A stretch of 64,000 nucleotides of DNA from positions 1 to 64,000 of the forward strand of contig NZ_JAFJZZ010000001.1 in NCBI RefSeq assembly GCF_017255415.1, given 5' to 3'. This DNA is from Clostridium aminobutyricum. GTDB taxonomy: Bacteria > Bacillota > Clostridia > Peptostreptococcales > Anaerovoracaceae. Both the position numbers and the translations under genes were made by a program. The notes beneath the pieces were generated by a model. It was given only the letters and a program-made list of their open reading frames with translations. It was not told the origin of the DNA and did no database searches. This document shows positions 62,544 to 64,000 of the stretch, piece after piece. Each line of letters starts with the position of its first letter. Positions within the stretch are counted from its first letter, which is position 1.

Positions 62544-63426
62544 ATGCAGAATTTATATTGTACTCATGATTGTAATAGTTTTTTTGTTAAGCGGATGCAC
62601 TTTGTTTCGCCAAGAAGCAAAAATAGTCGATGACAAGAGTGATACAGAAAAGGTAACGGCTCAACAAGGGTCAATAGACGAGAAAGATGCGTTGAGCGGA
62701 CGTGCAGAGGCGGGAGAAGCTGTCAGCGTGGTGAGCAAAACTGCCGGCAAGGTTGCAGCGGTTTTAGCTGATATAGGCTCTGAAGTGAAAAAAGGTCAGG
62801 TTCTACTCCGCTTAGATGCGCGAGATTTAGAAGCAAGCGTAGAGTCTGCCAAAGCAAGTTTAGAGTCCGCTAACGTTGCTTACAAATATGCGCTTGAAAA
62901 TCAGCAGAGAGCAGTAACCCTGAAGGCACAAGGGGCGATGAGCCTCGCAGATTATCAAAATAACTATGAAAGTGTTTTAGAAAAGGCTCAAAGTACTGTT
63001 GACTTGGCACGGGCCAATTTGGACAAAGCGGAGATTGCTTATCAAGACAGTATTATCGTAGCACCAATGGATGGCACTGTAACAAAATCAACTGTAGAAG
63101 TAGGCGAACTGGTAAATTCTCAAACTCCGGCTTTTACGATAGTCAATTTAGATCAGGTTAAGATTCAAATTCTAGTGAATGAAAATAAAATAAATTCGTT
63201 GCGGGTAGGACAAACCTATCAAGTGAAATTGTCAGCCATCCCGGAAGAGACATTTGTCGGTAAAATTACCGATATATCCGAAGCCATGGATACGGACTCT
63301 AAAGCATATCCGGTGCGGATCACCGTAGAAAATCCACAGCATTTGATAAAGGACGGAATGTTTGCAAAAGTATATTTGTCGGAATCAAGCGACAGCAGCA
63401 CACAGAATTCAGGAGGGCAACAGTAA
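62536..63426 (+). CDS. Lipoprotein efflux adaptor (RND/HlyD type)
   Basis: A 296-residue membrane fusion protein with a lipoprotein signal peptide ('FLLSGC', lipid on Cys about 21), barrel/lipoyl halves ('VVSKTAGKVAAVLADIGSEVKKGQVLLRLD' and 'IIVAPMDGTVTKSTVEVGELVNSQTPAFTIV'), a short helical hairpin between them (about 95-170) and a beta-barrel domain. It anchors a transporter complex on the outer face of the membrane. Overlaps the TetR gene; the second adaptor starts one base after its stop. Confidence 0.9.
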   Translation: MNKCRIYIVLMIVIVFLLSGCTLFRQEAKIVDDKSDTEKVTAQQGSIDEKDALSGRAEAGEAVSVVSKTAGKVAAVLADIGSEVKKGQVLLRLDARDLEASVESAKASLESANVAYKYALENQQRAVTLKAQGAMSLADYQNNYESVLEKAQSTVDLARANLDKAEIAYQDSIIVAPMDGTVTKSTVEVGELVNSQTPAFTIVNLDQVKIQILVNENKINSLRVGQTYQVKLSAIPEETFVGKITDISEAMDTDSKAYPVRITVENPQHLIKDGMFAKVYLSESSDSSTQNSGGQQ

Positions 63427-63427
63427 A

Positions 63428-64000
63428 ATGAAAAATAAAAAAGTTAGGATAATCCTTGGTTCGTTGATTGTGGTATTAGCTGTTGTCTGGGGCTATTTCG
63501 GATATCAGAACACGCACTATATTACAACAGATGATGCAAAAGTGGATGCGACGATTATAAAGATCAGCCCTCAGATAAGCGGCAAAATGAAGGAGCTGTC
63601 TTTTGAAGAAAATCAGATGGTTGAAGAAAATCAGATTCTGGCCAGACAGTCAGACGAATCGTTGCCTTCAGGAGCCAATATCGATATGACGGTAATCAGA
63701 AGCCCAATTAGCGGTCAGATTATTAAGAAGATGGCAAGCGTTGGTGAAATGGGGAATCCTTCTGTACCTATTGCGCTGATGGTCAACCCAAGCCAACTTT
63801 ACATAACGGCCAATATTGAGGAAGACAAGATTGAATCGGTTAAAGTGGGTCAAGAGGTTCATTTTACAGTGGATTCCTTCTCTAAAGTTTGGTTTAGGGG
63901 AAAAGTGGAATCCATCGGCAGCGCCGCCAATTCGATGACGTCTCTTCTTTCTGTCCAGAGCAGCGGAAACTCCTTTATTAAGGTAACACAGCGCATTCCC
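63428..64000 (+). CDS. HlyD/EmrA-like adaptor, partial (runs off the window)
   Basis: The first 191 residues are visible. An N-terminal membrane anchor (about 6-25), then 'NTHYITTDDAKVDATIIKISPQISGKM' as in EmrA-type adaptors. The two lipoyl halves ('ELSFEENQMVEENQILA' and 'MTVIRSPISGQIIKKMASVGE') are separated by only about 15 residues, so the helical hairpin of EmrA is absent. The beta-barrel domain follows and the gene continues past 64000. An MFS (EmrB-like) or ABC transporter gene is expected next. Confidence 0.85.
   Translation, partial: MKNKKVRIILGSLIVVLAVVWGYFGYQNTHYITTDDAKVDATIIKISPQISGKMKELSFEENQMVEENQILARQSDESLPSGANIDMTVIRSPISGQIIKKMASVGEMGNPSVPIALMVNPSQLYITANIEEDKIESVKVGQEVHFTVDSFSKVWFRGKVESIGSAANSMTSLLSVQSSGNSFIKVTQRIP

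Noticed and set aside
1-64000. CRISPR arrays, insertion sequences, prophage genes, toxin-antitoxin pairs and biosynthetic gene clusters.
   Set aside because: No repeat-spacer pattern, transposase, integrase or phage structural gene was seen. Small XRE genes are paired with a membrane protein or stand alone rather than with toxins.

Overview
The window reads as chromosomal DNA of a low- to mid-G+C, anaerobic, probably spore-forming Firmicute of the class Clostridia. Supporting this are strong AAGGAGG-type ribosome binding sites, an A-type flavodiiron protein with a rubredoxin-containing fusion partner, a SleB-type cell wall hydrolase, a membrane polyferredoxin, an orphan 2,4-diaminopentanoate-dehydrogenase-like enzyme, a sodium-pump decarboxylase beta subunit homologue, and no respiratory oxidase. 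An Anaerovorax-like (Eubacteriales family XIII) lineage is a guess from gene content only. I see no insertion sequence, prophage, CRISPR array or rRNA; one tRNA gene, tRNA-Ala(GGC), is present.

Layout. 0-11.4 kb is regulation and small redox genes: an HD-GYP and a GGDEF protein, an XRE regulator with twin operators, a DMT exporter, an OmpR-type two-component system, GNAT and TetR genes, a zinc-ribbon protein, a Cys-rich flavoprotein, a LUD-domain protein and a PadR gene coupled to a membrane polyferredoxin. 11.4-20.3 kb looks like an electrophile/lipid stress region: the Ord-like dehydrogenase, a MerR regulator with an MFS exporter, a flavin-reductase-like protein, a tautomerase, a DODA-type dioxygenase with a pirin, and oleate hydratase. 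20.5-33.1 kb holds a secreted chagasin-domain protein, a folate operon (folE-folP-folB-folK plus an HD hydrolase), a membrane transglutaminase, a SleB-like hydrolase, an exonuclease, an SDR, pgeF, a SprT-like protease and a BlaI/M56 signalling pair.

33.4-45.9 kb carries a 1788-residue pseudokinase/AAA/GAF/histidine kinase followed by a PAS-GGDEF cyclase, then mutY, a dapB-like gene, a WYL regulator, a GyrI-like protein, a macrodomain protein and an amidase. 46.3-52.5 kb is redox: an acyl-CoA dehydrogenase-EtfA-rubredoxin fusion next to a flavodiiron protein, a degenerate CbiET-like protein, a methyltransferase, a nitroreductase and a G+C-rich peroxiredoxin. 52.8-64 kb has an XRE/membrane-protein pair, tRNA-Ala, a TipAS regulator, a CorA-chemoreceptor-CorA sandwich, a LysR-controlled small-membrane-protein/OadB pair, and a TetR-controlled set of efflux adaptors that runs off the window.

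The most unusual observations are: (1) an approximately 69-nt promoter-plus-leader element present almost identically in front of the MerR gene and of oleate hydratase about 4.5 kb away; (2) a perfect intrinsic terminator starting at the predicted transcription start of the neighbouring MFS exporter; (3) the dehydrogenase-EtfA-rubredoxin fusion beside its likely flavodiiron partner; (4) a giant sensor kinase whose Ser/Thr kinase domain has lost both catalytic aspartates; (5) an OadB-type sodium pump subunit with no decarboxylase, paired with a 43-residue membrane peptide.
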